This document shows, in pieces, positions 45,354 through 55,337 of a DNA stretch of 64,000 bases. The stretch is from the NCBI GenBank assembly GCA_946887045.1, contig CAMPKC010000004.1:87868-151867 (forward strand), read 5' to 3'. The position numbers were made by a program, and so were the translations under genes. Source of the stretch: an uncultured Sphingobacteriaceae bacterium (lineage in GTDB: Bacteria > Bacteroidota > Bacteroidia > Sphingobacteriales > Sphingobacteriaceae). The notes beneath the pieces were generated by a model. The model did not search any database. It worked only from the letters and a program-made list of their open reading frames with translations, and had not been told where the DNA came from. Numbering within the stretch: position 1 is the stretch's first letter; every line of letters starts with the position of its first letter.

Positions 45354-47177
45354 ATGGAAAAATTCAACCACCGTGAAGCTATTCGTAACATACCTCCCAA
45401 ACCGGGGGTTTATCAATACTGGGACGTCTCGGGTGAGCTAATCTATATCGGAAAAGCCAAAAACTTAAAAAACAGGGTAACCTCTTATTTTAATAAAGAC
45501 AACCACCGCATAAATGCAAAAACCAGGGTTCTTGTTAGTAAAATCTCCAAAATCACCTTTACCCTCGTCGACACCGAGATTGATGCCTGGCTATTAGAGA
45601 ACAGTCTCATAAAAAAACATCAGCCCAGGTATAATGTCCTGCTTAAAGATGACAAAACCTATCCCTGGATTGTTATTAAAAATGAACGTTTTCCCCGTAT
45701 TTACTGGACAAGAAATATGGTAAAAGATGGTTCTAAATATTTAGGACCCTATGCATCTGTGAGTATGATGCATACTATTCTTGACCTGGTAAAAGAACTG
45801 TATCCTTTACGAACCTGCAATCTTCCTTTAACCACTGAAAACATTTCGGCCGGAAAGTTTAAGGTATGCCTTGAATATCAGATAGGTAATTGCAAAGGAC
45901 CCTGTCAGGCCTACCAGGATGAAGAGGATTATAATAAAGGCATCGAAGACATAAAAGACATTCTTTGTGGCAAAACAGGCGTTGTGATCCGAAAGCTAAA
46001 ATCGCGCCTGGAACAGGCAATTGCCGAGCTTAACTTCGAAGAAGCACACAGACTGAAGAAGCAGTTTGATCTGCTCGAAAAATATCAAAGCAAATCGACG
46101 ATCGTTAACTCATCCATCTCTGATGTAGATGTCTTCAATATAGCTACCGATGAAAAACATGCGTTTGTAAACTATTTAAAAGTTATGAATGGCACAGTTA
46201 TCCAAACGCAAACGATAGAAATCAAAAAGCGTCTGGATGAAACAGACGAAGAGCTATTAACGATAGCAATTTCAGAATTCAGGACGCGGTTTGAGAGCAC
46301 CTCTAAAGAAATCATTATTCCGTTTGAACTCGAGATAGACGACCCCAAACTGAAGTTTACTGTGCCAAAATTGGGAGAAAAGAAAAAGCTGCTTGATTTG
46401 TCTCAAAAAAACGTTGTCTTTTTTAAACGCGAAAAACTGGACCAGTACGAGAAGCTCAATCCGGAGGTCAGAACAGAGCGCCTGCTTACGCAAATGATGA
46501 AAGATTTGCGTCTTAACCAACTACCAAGACATATAGAGTGTTTTGATAATTCCAATTTCCAGGGGAAATACCCGGTGTCTGCTATTGTGGTGTTTAAAGA
46601 TGCGAAGCCCTCAAAAAAAGATTACAGGCATTTTAATGTTAAAACTGTAGAAGGACCAAATGATTTTGCGACAATGGAAGAAGCGGTCTTTCGCCGATAC
46701 AGGCGAATGCTCGAAGAGGAAACACCACTGCCCCAGTTAGTGGTTATCGATGGAGGTAAGGGTCAATTATCATCAGCTATAAAAAGCTTGAAACAACTTG
46801 GCATAGAAAATCAGCTCACCATAATAGGAATTGCCAAACGTTTAGAGGAGATTTTTTATCCGGGAGACCAATATCCAATGTACCTGGATAAGAAATCAGA
46901 GACACTAAAGATCATTCAGCAGCTCCGAGATGAGGCACACCGTTTTGGGATCACTTTCCATCGGAATAAACGAGACAAAGGCACCCTGATTACAGAACTT
47001 GAACGCATACCTGGAATTGGCAAAACAACTTCACAAAAACTCTTAAAACACTTCAAATCCGTGAAAAATATCCGGGAGGCGGAAGAAGAAGAATTGCGAA
47101 AAGTTTTAAACGCAAAACAAACAGCGGCTTTACTATCCTACTTCGATGTCAATAAAAAATCCCCTGCTGAATACTAG
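45354..47177 (+). CDS. uvrC: Excinuclease ABC subunit C
   Basis: 607 residues from the ATG at 45354; a TTG two codons earlier is also possible. Domains: GIY-YIG nuclease (about 10-95, GVYQYWD and YIGKAKNLKNRV), UVR motif (about 200-235), RNase H-like second nuclease (IECFDNSNFQGKYPV, VIDGGKGQL), and helix-hairpin-helix (IPGIGKTTSQKLL). It makes both cuts around bulky DNA damage with UvrA and UvrB. Its stop codon lies inside the downstream terminator. Confidence 0.96.
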   Translation: MEKFNHREAIRNIPPKPGVYQYWDVSGELIYIGKAKNLKNRVTSYFNKDNHRINAKTRVLVSKISKITFTLVDTEIDAWLLENSLIKKHQPRYNVLLKDDKTYPWIVIKNERFPRIYWTRNMVKDGSKYLGPYASVSMMHTILDLVKELYPLRTCNLPLTTENISAGKFKVCLEYQIGNCKGPCQAYQDEEDYNKGIEDIKDILCGKTGVVIRKLKSRLEQAIAELNFEEAHRLKKQFDLLEKYQSKSTIVNSSISDVDVFNIATDEKHAFVNYLKVMNGTVIQTQTIEIKKRLDETDEELLTIAISEFRTRFESTSKEIIIPFELEIDDPKLKFTVPKLGEKKKLLDLSQKNVVFFKREKLDQYEKLNPEVRTERLLTQMMKDLRLNQLPRHIECFDNSNFQGKYPVSAIVVFKDAKPSKKDYRHFNVKTVEGPNDFATMEEAVFRRYRRMLEEETPLPQLVVIDGGKGQLSSAIKSLKQLGIENQLTIIGIAKRLEEIFYPGDQYPMYLDKKSETLKIIQQLRDEAHRFGITFHRNKRDKGTLITELERIPGIGKTTSQKLLKHFKSVKNIREAEEEELRKVLNAKQTAALLSYFDVNKKSPAEY

Positions 47178-47188
47178 CAGGGGATTTT
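47156..47188. terminator. Bidirectional terminator, overlapping the uvrC stop
   Basis: aaaatcccctgct (47156-47168) pairs with agcaggggatttt (47176-47188), a perfect 13-bp stem with a 7-nt loop. The uvrC stop TAG is at 47175-47177. It also lies 41 bp past the end of gldN on the other strand. Confidence 0.9.
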
Positions 47189-47229
47189 CATCATCTCCGA
47201 GATCGGAAATCAATTCCGGATGATATTTT

Positions 47230-48096
47230 CTAATAAGACCACAAATCGTGTTCGTAATCTATCATTCCCTTTTTAATTCTTTCAGCCTCGTAAAGCTTAT
47301 CTATGCCCTGAGCGTAGTCTTTAATACGCAAGTCATCAGGATTCGATTCTTTAACGATGTAACTTTCAAATAAGCGTTTCATAAACATATCGTCGAAACT
47401 TAATCCGGTTGCATCATTCGCTCTGCTCATTACCTCTTTGGTTACAAATATATGACGGGCTTCCGGAAAATATATCCAAAATGCTGGTTGCTCGCCTAAG
47501 TCTTGTCCGGCAGCCTTAACCTTAACCATTGGAGCGATACCAATAATTCTGGGTTCGAATATTGAACGTTGCTTATCGAAAATCCAATCTTCCTTTATCT
47601 GGAATTTAACAATACTGTCAGGATTAAATTCACCGGCAACCATCGAACCATTGCCCACCGGATCGCCGTTCGCATCGAACTGCTGCACCAATACGCTGTC
47701 AGCGAACTTACCTTTAGCTTCCTCAGGTTTTAAAATTGTAGAAAATTCGTGAACCTTTGGATCACCACCAGTCGGATGCGCGTAAGCAGTCATCTCGCCA
47801 GATGCTACAGCATCCATAATCACGTCAATAAGTCGAGCTTTAGGTGAGGCATAAATGCGGTTCATTTTCTCTCGCAAATCCATTTCCCTGTAAACACGCT
47901 TTTGAAACATTACATCAGCCTCGCGAAGATTCGCATAAGGAGTAACGGTTGCCTTTAAAAGATTATCTTTCTGATAATGGCCGTCTAAGGGCTTTTCTTT
48001 ATCAACAGGCTTTGTCGAATTTCCAAAATTTGGTTGTTGTGCAAACAGACTTACACTACATACAAAGGAAATTGCCACCAAAAACATCTTTTTCAT
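47230..48096 (-). CDS. gldN: Type IX secretion/gliding protein GldN
   Basis: 288 residues from the ATG at 48096, directly before a signal peptide (MKKMFLVAISFVCSVSLFAQ); an upstream ATG at 48114 would overlap gldM. The mature protein has the GldN/PorN features: RVYREMDLREKMN, IMDAVASGEMTAY, KEDWIFDK and an acidic tail. It forms the periplasmic ring with GldK. Last gene of gldKLMN. Confidence 0.95.
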   Translation of the reverse strand: MKKMFLVAISFVCSVSLFAQQPNFGNSTKPVDKEKPLDGHYQKDNLLKATVTPYANLREADVMFQKRVYREMDLREKMNRIYASPKARLIDVIMDAVASGEMTAYAHPTGGDPKVHEFSTILKPEEAKGKFADSVLVQQFDANGDPVGNGSMVAGEFNPDSIVKFQIKEDWIFDKQRSIFEPRIIGIAPMVKVKAAGQDLGEQPAFWIYFPEARHIFVTKEVMSRANDATGLSFDDMFMKRLFESYIVKESNPDDLRIKDYAQGIDKLYEAERIKKGMIDYEHDLWSY

Positions 48097-48103
48097 AATT
48101 ATT

Positions 48104-49636
48104 CTAATTTGCATTCAGCACTATCGAACCAATGTCGCGTCTGCTTCCATCGGGACCTACAGCTTGAATATTATCGAATATAACGCGGGTACCCGGAGAT
48201 ACCATATTCATTGCAGTTCGCATTGCCGGAGTTAAGTCGTTACCAGACGCTCTTAAAACAACGACATCAGCACGTGGTTTAGCAATAACTAAATTAAAAC
48301 CAGTAACGCTAAAGCTTGCCTCAAAATCGAAGCCAATCAATTTAGCAAACACAGTACTTTGACTTTTTATTGCCACCGAACTTAAAGTACCATTAGTTTT
48401 TCCTGCAAACTGTGGCACAGGATCAGGAATTCTTTTAATACGAAACACCTGGCTTCCTATACTCTGAGTTTTTCCATTGATATCTGCAGAAACATTAACA
48501 GTTGCATTTCCGGCAGAACTAACTTTAACAGTGTATGTTCCATTAGAACCAGAAATACTTCCGCCTGACATACTGACACGGAGACTCTCCTTAGGTATAC
48601 CCGGAGCTGAAATTGAAACAGGATTAGGTACGCCAATATAGAATACATTCATCTTTGTAGGTGACACTACAGCGGATGGACGGGAAACCTGGTATTTTTG
48701 CTCTGGTAAGGGATAGGATTTAAACGTGCCATCAGCCTGTCTTAACGTAATTGAACCCCTGTATGAGAATATCCCTTCTCTATTTGTTGCCACTGTATAA
48801 ATACCCTTTCCCTCTCTCACAGATATATTAGATCCGTTAATTGTAATCTGAGGGCTTGCCTGCGAATCATAGGCAGTTAAAAACACTTCGGCGGTGTAGG
48901 GTTGACCTTGTATAATATATGAAGAAGGTGCTACTGCTACTGCCGAAAACTTATCTAAAATTACAGGCGCTTTATCCAGGTTGCCCAAAAGTCTCTTAAT
49001 GACATCTGATTCAGCATTTTTAACATCGGTCTGTATCTTGCTAAGGATTGTCATCGCAGCTGTTAATGGAGTACCTTCACCGAAATTAACTTCCTCCCAT
49101 GATTTCTTAACGCCATTAACTCTTTCTTCAGGGTCTTTAGCCTCCAGAGAAAATGTTAAGCCGGCACGCTCCTTTGGATCAACTAATGCAACAAGTTTGG
49201 CATGAGTCTCATTGATTTTAGCTTTCAGTTCAGCACCTTTTTTCTGATTTATCATGATCCCCGGAGCGATATCCTGATTCGAGCGTTCTACAAGATCACC
49301 GGTTTCAGGATCCATACCTTGTCCGGCAGTCCTAAACTGCTGCTTAAGATTCTCTATATACTTATTCAGATCCTCTCCTATCGCCAGAGCCTGTTTAGCC
49401 TTTTCATAAACGGGTCTTGCCCTATCAGGCTGTTCCTTTAATTTTGTATTTTCAAATGAAGTCATTAATTGAGTTACACTTGCTTCTACGTTTGCTGTGG
49501 ATGCCACCAAGCTATCGTTGATATTCTTAAAGGCGTTTAATATTGTATCTGAAACGTTCAATGCAAGCATCGCGAGCAACACCAAATACATGATATTGAT
49601 CATCTTCTGCCTTGCAGATTCTTTACCTCCAGCCAT
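48104..49636 (-). CDS. gldM: Type IX secretion motor subunit GldM
   Basis: 510 residues. A single N-terminal membrane helix (about 12-30, MINIMYLVLLAMLALNVSD) and a long periplasmic part made of four domains. With GldL it forms the proton-driven motor of the type IX secretion system and contacts the GldKN ring. It follows gldL after 42 bp and is followed by gldN after 7 bp. Confidence 0.96.
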   Translation of the reverse strand: MAGGKESARQKMINIMYLVLLAMLALNVSDTILNAFKNINDSLVASTANVEASVTQLMTSFENTKLKEQPDRARPVYEKAKQALAIGEDLNKYIENLKQQFRTAGQGMDPETGDLVERSNQDIAPGIMINQKKGAELKAKINETHAKLVALVDPKERAGLTFSLEAKDPEERVNGVKKSWEEVNFGEGTPLTAAMTILSKIQTDVKNAESDVIKRLLGNLDKAPVILDKFSAVAVAPSSYIIQGQPYTAEVFLTAYDSQASPQITINGSNISVREGKGIYTVATNREGIFSYRGSITLRQADGTFKSYPLPEQKYQVSRPSAVVSPTKMNVFYIGVPNPVSISAPGIPKESLRVSMSGGSISGSNGTYTVKVSSAGNATVNVSADINGKTQSIGSQVFRIKRIPDPVPQFAGKTNGTLSSVAIKSQSTVFAKLIGFDFEASFSVTGFNLVIAKPRADVVVLRASGNDLTPAMRTAMNMVSPGTRVIFDNIQAVGPDGSRRDIGSIVLNAN

Positions 49637-49678
49637 TCGCTATTTAAATTTTCTTTTAATCAATTAAACAATTAGGAA

Positions 49679-50497
49679 TTAAACACGTGGCTGGTTCATT
49701 GCCGAAAGCATATTACCGTACACAGAATTTAAAGACGAAAGGTTTTTAGCCAGACGGTTAACTTCCTCTTTAAATTGTTTAGAATCGTCCATAGACTCGT
49801 TAAAGTTCTGCATGGTTAATGAAAGATTCTGATAGAATTTGTTCATTGATTTTAGATGTGCGCTTGAATCTTGCAACTCAAGTTCATATACTGCGTTTAA
49901 TGCTGAAAGATTTTTTGCAAGGCTATTTACCTGATCATGATATGCTTTAGAATCCACATTTGAATTAGCCATCTCCTGAAGGTTTGATGATGCTTTATCA
50001 AAAGAAACACTTAAATTATCAAAACTTGCGCTGGCAGTTTTCACCTTATTGGTGAATTCATTAGTTGCGGTTGAGGCATCAGCCACATTAGATATTGTTG
50101 CTACCTTATCTCCAAACGTTCTTAAGCCAGTTCCCAAGCTTTCAATTAACTCAGGACCAATTTTCGCATCTTCAAGCATTTTATCAAGAGCGGCAGTCGA
50201 TGAAGAGGACGAGGTTACAGAAGCAACCGGTCGGGAACTTGATTTTGGAAGTTCGCCATCGAAATCTTCATGTAATTCCGGATAAACTTTATGCCAGGCA
50301 GGATCTTTAGGTGGAGCAAAAAATCCGGTTAAGAAAAACAAGAATGCCTCAACGCCAAGTCCGGCACCAATCATATAATTCCCCCAGATACCTCCTAAGT
50401 GAAGGATTTTAAATAATGCACCAATGATTACCACACTTGCACCCCATGAAATTGCTGTGTGAAGTGGTTCTAATTTGAAAGATGATTTACCAGCCAT
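49679..50497 (-). CDS. gldL: Type IX secretion motor subunit GldL
   Basis: 272 residues: two membrane helices (about 14-31 and 38-60) and a long cytoplasmic coiled region (about 130-265). Membrane-embedded charges K30 (ALFKILH) and E50 (GLGVEAF) fit the residues proposed to carry protons in the GldLM motor. Operon position between gldK and gldM is standard. Confidence 0.96.
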   Translation of the reverse strand: MAGKSSFKLEPLHTAISWGASVVIIGALFKILHLGGIWGNYMIGAGLGVEAFLFFLTGFFAPPKDPAWHKVYPELHEDFDGELPKSSSRPVASVTSSSSSTAALDKMLEDAKIGPELIESLGTGLRTFGDKVATISNVADASTATNEFTNKVKTASASFDNLSVSFDKASSNLQEMANSNVDSKAYHDQVNSLAKNLSALNAVYELELQDSSAHLKSMNKFYQNLSLTMQNFNESMDDSKQFKEEVNRLAKNLSSLNSVYGNMLSAMNQPRV

Positions 50498-50556
50498 AAA
50501 AGTTTGAGAAAATAATAGAATGTTGATTAAAAAGTGTGTTATTAATTTTGCTTTGT

Positions 50557-51870
50557 TTAGTTTTTATCCTTGATATCGCGTCCCTGATACTTACTGACAC
50601 AACGGAAACCGATATAAGATTTTGCAGTATCCTGATATTCGAAACTTCTTGTAGAATTCTGAAGAAAATAACCGATATCTTTCCATGATCCACCGCGTAC
50701 TGATTTACGCTTTAATACTTCCGCATCACCTGCTTTTGCCTCATAATTAAATGTAGGATTCAAATCATGAGTAAAGGTATTTGCTGACTCATCATAGGCA
50801 GAAGCGGTCCATTCTGCCACGTTCCCAGCCATATTATACAAGCCAAAATCATTTGGGAAATAGGATTTAACATTAACAGTGAAAGCACCGCCGTCATCAA
50901 TATAATTACCGCGACCTGGCTTAAAGTTGGCCATTAAGCACCCCTTTGCATTTCTTATGTACGGCCCTCCCCAGGGATAGTCGTTACCAATTCTACCACC
51001 TCTGGCAGCATACTCAAATTCAGCCTCGGTAGGTAACATATAATCAGAACGGATATATTCAGGCATTTTCTTGCTTGCAGCATAAGAACCATATAAACGC
51101 GTACGCCAAACTGTGAATGCACGCGCCTGGCGCCAGGTTACACCCACTACCGGATAGTTTTTAAAAGCCGGATGAGAAAAGTAGCCTTGCGTTAAAGGCT
51201 CGTTCTGAGCATAAGCAAAATCAGATAACCATACGAGGGTGTCGGGATAAATAGCTACTGTATCGCGCAGAATATTATCAGACCGTGTTCTGGTTTTATC
51301 ACCGCGATAATTTGCCGCCTCGCGGAATTTCATGATCTCTAAGTTATATTTAAGAAGACGAACGTCAATTTCATTTTTATCAAAAATCCTGTCGTCTCCC
51401 TGATAGTACATGGCTTGCAATTTGGAGGCATTAGCTGCGCTTCCCTTTTTATTACTCCATATAGTACGCGCTTTTTTCCAGTCGATATACTGAGGTCCAC
51501 CAGCATTTGCCGCTGCACCCTTTTTAGGCTTTATAAAATAGTTTGGATCCTGCAGATAATCTTTAATCGCTATAGAATCTCTCACCCAGTTTACAAACTG
51601 ACGGTATTCACTATTTGTGATCTCCGTTTCGTCCATATAAAAAGCTTGAACTGTAACTTGTTTATTTTGGGCTATCTGCGCAAAAGTTATATCCTGATCA
51701 GTTTGCCCCATAACGAAAGAGCCGGCCGGTATATAGACCATTCCGAATGGAATAGTTTTGGTAGGTACCTTTTTTGTACGAACACCTACAAGTTCACCAC
51801 CGGATCCCTTTCCGCATCCGCTTGATAGAGCCGTTACAATTGCGAGAGCGATAAAGTAAATTTTTTTCAT
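50557..51870 (-). CDS. gldK: Type IX secretion/gliding lipoprotein GldK
   Basis: A lipoprotein of 437 residues from the ATG at 51870, chosen because the signal peptide (MKKIYFIALAIVTALSSGC, C19) follows directly; another ATG lies five codons earlier. The body is a formylglycine-generating-enzyme fold (SFVMGQTDQD, MLPTEAEFEYAARGG, NMAGNVAEW, VRGGSW). It forms the outer-membrane-associated ring with GldN. First gene of gldKLMN. Confidence 0.96.
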   Translation of the reverse strand: MKKIYFIALAIVTALSSGCGKGSGGELVGVRTKKVPTKTIPFGMVYIPAGSFVMGQTDQDITFAQIAQNKQVTVQAFYMDETEITNSEYRQFVNWVRDSIAIKDYLQDPNYFIKPKKGAAANAGGPQYIDWKKARTIWSNKKGSAANASKLQAMYYQGDDRIFDKNEIDVRLLKYNLEIMKFREAANYRGDKTRTRSDNILRDTVAIYPDTLVWLSDFAYAQNEPLTQGYFSHPAFKNYPVVGVTWRQARAFTVWRTRLYGSYAASKKMPEYIRSDYMLPTEAEFEYAARGGRIGNDYPWGGPYIRNAKGCLMANFKPGRGNYIDDGGAFTVNVKSYFPNDFGLYNMAGNVAEWTASAYDESANTFTHDLNPTFNYEAKAGDAEVLKRKSVRGGSWKDIGYFLQNSTRSFEYQDTAKSYIGFRCVSKYQGRDIKDKN

Positions 51871-52068
51871 TGTATTTAAAGGCATAGCTTTTAAACTTTC
51901 GAAGTTATTCTATAATAAAATTATTTATTATATGTCATTATCCAAACAGTAAACTTATGAAAATTTCCATGGTTAATTGCTATAACTCATAAACTTTCAG
52001 AAGCCTTGTTACGAATAACACAGATGAAATGTTACTGCTAAATAAAGTTTTTTTCAGGAAGATTGGAT

Positions 52069-52836
52069 TTATTTGTTTACCTGTTTGATATATTGCTCAA
52101 TTGCCATGGTCATACTAGGTGCAATTGGCGTAGGTGCGGGAATATCAACTATCAGGTTTCGCTCGGCAATTGCCTTTTGGGTACTCACTCCAAATGCCGC
52201 GATGCGGGTGTCATTTTGTTCAAAAGTAGGAAAGTTTTTGTACAGGGACTGAACGCTTGACGGACTAAAAAACACGATTACATCATAAAAGACATTCGCA
52301 AGATCAGAAAGATCGCTGCAAACTGTCCTGAAAAGAACGGCTTGAGTAAAGGTAAATCCATTCTCTTGCAAAAATCTTTGAGTTTCTTCTGCAGAGACAT
52401 CAGAACAAGGATAAAGAAATTGCTCAGTAGTATGTTTTTTAAGAACTTCGGCAAGGTCGCTTGCAGTTTGTTTTCCAAAAAATATTTTCCGCTTTCTGTA
52501 TTGGATATACTTCTGAAGATATAAAGCGATAGTTTCCGATAAACAAAAGTATTTCATCTCGGAGGGCACCTCATAACGCATTTCTTCACATACACGAAAA
52601 AAATGGTCAACAGCGTTCTTACTTGTGAAAATTACGGCCGTAAAATCAGCGAAATTAATCTTGTCTTTCCGGAAATCTTTAGCAGAAACACCTTCTACAT
52701 GTATAAATGATCTGAAATCTACCTTTACATTGAATTTCTTGGCGAGATCGTAATATGGGGACTTTTCGTTTTCTGGCTTAGGTAATGTAACCAGTATACT
52801 CTTTACCTTTTTCTTTCTTGCATCTGTTGATACCAT
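52069..52836 (-). CDS. hemD: Uroporphyrinogen-III synthase
   Basis: 255 residues in the HemD fold (two Rossmann-like lobes), with the KSILVTLPKPENEKSPYYDLA start, VIFTSKNAVDHFF and VVFFSPSSVQSLYKNF blocks typical of Bacteroidota HemD. Closes hydroxymethylbilane to uroporphyrinogen III in heme synthesis. It follows the DUF4271 gene after 7 bp; this pair beside gldK is common in the phylum. Confidence 0.88.
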   Translation of the reverse strand: MVSTDARKKKVKSILVTLPKPENEKSPYYDLAKKFNVKVDFRSFIHVEGVSAKDFRKDKINFADFTAVIFTSKNAVDHFFRVCEEMRYEVPSEMKYFCLSETIALYLQKYIQYRKRKIFFGKQTASDLAEVLKKHTTEQFLYPCSDVSAEETQRFLQENGFTFTQAVLFRTVCSDLSDLANVFYDVIVFFSPSSVQSLYKNFPTFEQNDTRIAAFGVSTQKAIAERNLIVDIPAPTPIAPSMTMAIEQYIKQVNK

Positions 52837-52843
52837 ACCTTTT

Positions 52844-53857
52844 TTAGAACCTAAGAGCTTTTATTAGAATTAATAATGGGCAAATTTCGAGGGCACAAAG
52901 ATAGAAAATAAAATATATTATCGGAAACCTGTAACTTGATAAAATATTGGTAGCAGCCCGTAAATATTGAAAGAAGAAAATTGCGCCTATTAAAATCAAC
53001 GACATGTAGATATAGATGGGCGCAAATCGTGCCGGGGTAAGACAAAACGCGATTACAATTGGGAGAAACAACAGGGCAGCATTAAAGTAGCTTAGAATCA
53101 ATATTGAAATATATTCTTTCACAATTTTTCCTGCATCAAGCAAAAACCCGAGTATGCGAAGAATAATGATCTTAGCTGTAAATAAACCTATTACAATAAC
53201 TGAAAGATGTATAAACAAATTGAATCCGGTATATCCGTAAGACAACTGAAAATACTTGCCACATTGATAGAGATACATCCCGATAGTAAAACCGAATAGA
53301 AGGTAAAGGAAAATGAAAGGCCAGGAATTGAAGAACTTTTCTTCCTTGTTTATTTGCCCCAATACCCTGTTACTATAGAATGCCTGAATAATTGCAGACA
53401 ACTCTTTTGAGAAAGCGTTTTTCAAAATCGCAAACGAGAATAACAATACAAATACAAATGCTACAATCCATAACTCGCCTTTTGGGCGAGGTTTGCCCTT
53501 GTCGTACCGCTCTATCTTTTTTGGGAATTTACCGGCCCATTCCTGAAAGTTAGCATCTTTAACGGAATACAATTTTATCAAACTATCAAGAAATTGGTTC
53601 GGTCGATTGGGATCGGGAGGTTTTATCCATACCATGCTCAACGAATCGCCAAGGGCTTTCAAGGAATCTTTAACATGCTGGATAGAATCTTTCCTGGCCT
53701 GAAACCGCGCCAGATAGGCCGAATCTCTGAATACTGACCTTTTATACTGCTGTTCGGATACAACTGAAGGAGCGTTTGAAACGGTGTCCGATTGCGCCAA
53801 AAGAGCTGAACTCCACATCAATAATACCCAAAAAATCAGAAGGTTTTTCCCAAACAT
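52844..53857 (-). CDS. DUF4271 membrane protein
   Basis: 337 residues with a signal peptide (MFGKNLLIFWVLLMWSSALLAQ), a charged periplasmic region (about 22-125) and about seven membrane helices (about 127-337). DUF4271 is a Bacteroidota family of unknown function usually found just upstream of hemD, as here. A role in heme traffic or envelope assembly is only a guess from context. Confidence 0.85.
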   Translation of the reverse strand: MFGKNLLIFWVLLMWSSALLAQSDTVSNAPSVVSEQQYKRSVFRDSAYLARFQARKDSIQHVKDSLKALGDSLSMVWIKPPDPNRPNQFLDSLIKLYSVKDANFQEWAGKFPKKIERYDKGKPRPKGELWIVAFVFVLLFSFAILKNAFSKELSAIIQAFYSNRVLGQINKEEKFFNSWPFIFLYLLFGFTIGMYLYQCGKYFQLSYGYTGFNLFIHLSVIVIGLFTAKIIILRILGFLLDAGKIVKEYISILILSYFNAALLFLPIVIAFCLTPARFAPIYIYMSLILIGAIFFFQYLRAATNILSSYRFPIIYFIFYLCALEICPLLILIKALRF

Positions 53858-54021
53858 TAATCAATCAATATTTCCGATTAAACATCGCCTGCAAATTACC
53901 TGAATATAATCTTGTTTTCCTAAAGCTTTGAACGCATTTATTCTATCCAGGATCAAAAACGTCTCGTTGCGACTTCTCGTATGAAGATTACTAGTTTCTG
54001 AGATACTTACTTTTGCCACAG

Positions 54022-54534
54022 CTAATAAACGCTCTCTTGGATCATCAGCTTTTTATCGTCGGATGTTATATCAACAATTGCATAGCTCGAAACTTTCACA
54101 ATTTCCAGCTCGTCTAAGAGATCCACCAGGTTTTTAAAATTCGCTTTCTCACTTGGCTTGATTAAGACCATCAGGCTTTTTCCGGATTTTTCCAAAACTT
54201 CCTTCATCTGATTCTGAAAATCAGATCGGATTTTTGAAAGATCTGTAACTCGAATGAATTGAGGATCATAAGTTGTGCCGATATACCACAAAACCTGATC
54301 ATCTGCACCTAAACAAACTGTCATAGCTCTGTTTTGGGAGACAGGGAGAGCTCCTTCGTCTACGGGCATGGCAACATGCATTGCCGAAGGCTTTGAAAGC
54401 GTTGTAGTTAGCATAAAAAATGTTATCAATAGAAACGCCAAATCCACCATAGCTGTTAAATCTACTTTTGGCAATGGCTTTAAGCTTCTTCTATTTTCAC
54501 CCCTGTTGCTGACGTTTTGATTTAATTCTGCCAT
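54022..54534 (-). CDS. ExbD/TolR-type proton-channel protein, orphan
   Basis: 170 residues from the ATG at 54534 (MAELNQNVSNRG); longer frames start at 54561 or 54570. A single membrane helix (about 30-50) contains the essential aspartate in KVDLTAMVDLAFLLITFF; the rest is a periplasmic domain. ExbD energises TonB or Tol systems together with ExbB, but no exbB or tonB gene is adjacent. It probably works with subunits encoded elsewhere. Confidence 0.88.
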   Translation of the reverse strand: MAELNQNVSNRGENRRSLKPLPKVDLTAMVDLAFLLITFFMLTTTLSKPSAMHVAMPVDEGALPVSQNRAMTVCLGADDQVLWYIGTTYDPQFIRVTDLSKIRSDFQNQMKEVLEKSGKSLMVLIKPSEKANFKNLVDLLDELEIVKVSSYAIVDITSDDKKLMIQESVY

Positions 54535-54664
54535 GATCTTTGCTTTAAGTCTATATCTCATGGATGTCAAAATCAGCTCGAATCCATAAGTATTATAAAG
54601 TTGTTTTATTTAAAACTCTACTCTATATAAACGGTTATTAAGTCGAAACTCAAGAAAAAACACC

Positions 54665-54895
54665 ATGGAAAAATTTGACTTGCAAGTGCTGCTACATGAT
54701 GGCTCGTTTGTCGATTATGAAGTAAAGACAGACAGAGATTCGGATATATATGAGGTTTTAGAAGACGGAAAACTTATCGCTTCATTTAAAGCTACAAAAG
54801 ACGGCGGATGGAAAATAGAAAATAATGAGGCACAAATTGATGAAGATTTGCAGCACCGCATTACGCTGCAATTAAACGGATATCGAATATCATAA
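54665..54895 (+). CDS. Hypothetical 76-residue acidic protein
   Basis: A small soluble protein of beta-alpha character (FDLQVLLHDGSFVDYEVK, LIASFKATKDGGWKIENNE). No signal peptide. Family unknown. It is divergent from exbD and converges on the lipoprotein gene at 54901. Confidence 0.65.
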   Translation: MEKFDLQVLLHDGSFVDYEVKTDRDSDIYEVLEDGKLIASFKATKDGGWKIENNEAQIDEDLQHRITLQLNGYRIS

Positions 54896-54900
54896 CATGA

Positions 54901-55302
54901 TTACCTGATTCTTTCGGCTGTTATCCGGGTCGCATCCTGTTGCATTGTTTCGAAAACCAGTCTACTTTCTGAAATCTCCTTTATAAGAAAAGGAAATTCA
55001 CGGGTTGTACCCCCTTCAAGGACCTCTTTATAGCGAATCATATTATCCTCCATCCTGAACGTACCATACGAAAGGCGTTTACCGCCCCACATAATCACCA
55101 GATCATTGGATTTCGAAAACTGAATAGAAGGATTTTCCGCCCTCACTTCTGCATCAGGCATTTCATAAGGCGGATTCTGATTTGGATTCTCCACTTTAAT
55201 ATATTTCCATTCGCCATATAACTGTTCGGGTTTAACAGATCTTGCACACGATACCGACAGAAAAAAAAGGGTCGCATACACAAAAGTCAGAGTATTTTTC
55301 AT
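54901..55302 (-). CDS. Lipocalin-like hypothetical lipoprotein
   Basis: 133 residues from the ATG at 55302; a start four codons earlier is also possible. Lipobox FLSVSCA. The mature part has a lipocalin-like start (LYGEWKYIKVENPN) and regular beta strands. Function unknown. Confidence 0.65.
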   Translation of the reverse strand: MKNTLTFVYATLFFLSVSCARSVKPEQLYGEWKYIKVENPNQNPPYEMPDAEVRAENPSIQFSKSNDLVIMWGGKRLSYGTFRMEDNMIRYKEVLEGGTTREFPFLIKEISESRLVFETMQQDATRITAERIR

Positions 55303-55337
55303 ATTAGTTACCAATTTAAAACTACGCTATTTATCAT

